NCBI GenBank assembly: GCA_937877655.1
Contig: CALFJC010000002.1
Span: 1-13,533 of the forward strand
Source: an uncultured Selenomonadales bacterium
Lineage (GTDB): Bacteria > Bacillota > Negativicutes > Selenomonadales > Selenomonadaceae
Direction of reading: 5' to 3'
Length of the DNA: 13,533 nt
Made by a program: the position numbers and the translations under genes. This document shows positions 13,392 to 13,533 of this stretch, in pieces; position 1 is the first letter of the stretch, and each line of letters opens with the position of its first letter. The notes under the pieces are model-generated. The model was not told where the DNA came from. It was given only the letters and a program-made list of their open reading frames with translations, and made no database searches.

Positions 13392-13475
13392 CTTTTTTCC
13401 CAAAAAGTGGATTCGCAAAACCGTTTTTCTCTGCGGCGGCTCGCTCCTTCAATTTGTTTTAAAATTATTTTTATG
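13392..13475 (-). repeat. Dispersed intergenic repeat, copy B (inverted relative to copy A)
   Basis: The reverse complement carries the same ordered blocks as 4886-4960 (CATAAAAAT, ATTTTAAA, GCGAGCCG, GGTTTTGCG, TCCACTTT, GAAAAAA, GGGG). It starts within about 10 bases of the cbiB stop. No terminator with a clear stem and T-run is seen after cbiB. Confidence 0.7.
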
Positions 13476-13483
13476 TATAGGAT

Positions 13484-13517
13484 CAACTTTTTCTTTGTTG
13501 CGCCAAAGAAAAAGTTG
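13484..13517. repeat. Perfect 14-bp inverted repeat
   Basis: CAACTTTTTCTTTG (13484-13497), loop TTGCGC, CAAAGAAAAAGTTG (13504-13517). It is AT-rich and not followed by a T-run. It may be part of a larger intergenic repeat that continues past the window end. Confidence 0.75.
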
Positions 13518-13533
13518 CAAAAAGAAACGCGCT

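Noticed and set aside
1..13533. CRISPR array, prophage or anti-phage defence island
   Set aside because: No regularly spaced repeats, cas, integrase or phage structural genes were seen. The only defence-related piece is the partial methyltransferase, whose restriction partner is not visible.

Overview
The window looks like a chromosomal segment from a diderm, low-to-moderate GC Firmicute, most likely of the Negativicutes (Selenomonas/Veillonella relatives). The support is a combination of traits: strong AGGAGG-type ribosome binding sites and frequent TTG starts, outer-membrane lipid-transport genes (MlaE/MlaF), a Gram-positive-type Asp23/Gls24 domain protein, and anaerobic-type cobalamin genes (cbiF, cbiG, cbiB). 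This placement is an inference from gene content; no marker gene is present.

Left part (1-3400). Three leftward genes form one unit: mlaE, mlaF and the start of a C5 cytosine DNA methyltransferase that runs off the window. Divergent from them, a near-consensus promoter drives a membrane-anchored lytic transglycosylase and two small genes. These carry a truncated I-HmuI-like HNH module present as a tandem duplication, ending at a good bidirectional terminator.

Middle part (3400-6560). A leftward coiled-coil-type gene of unknown function is broken by two +1 frameshifts, and its 5' end is cut by a decayed 0.4 kb IS5-family element whose inverted repeats survive. Then come a dispersed repeat, a P-loop/Asp23 fusion protein, two terminators, a small zinc-ribbon protein and a tRNA-Gly(CCC).

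Right part (6560-13533). cbiF and cbiG (corrin ring steps) share a promoter overlapped by a Fur-like palindrome. A leftward znuB-like permease and EamA exporter pair follows, divergent from a DUF1850 protein and a FlK-type thioesterase. A leftward ChbG/YdjC deacetylase and GtrA pair points to envelope glycan work. cbiB (adenosylcobinamide-phosphate synthase) closes the coding part. The last 150 bases hold a second, inverted copy of the dispersed repeat and a 14-bp perfect palindrome.

The window is mostly ordinary core and envelope metabolism. The unusual material is the tandem HNH-derived gene pair, the MITE-like IS derivative, the dispersed intergenic repeat, and two separate 5 x 7 bp heptad tracts.
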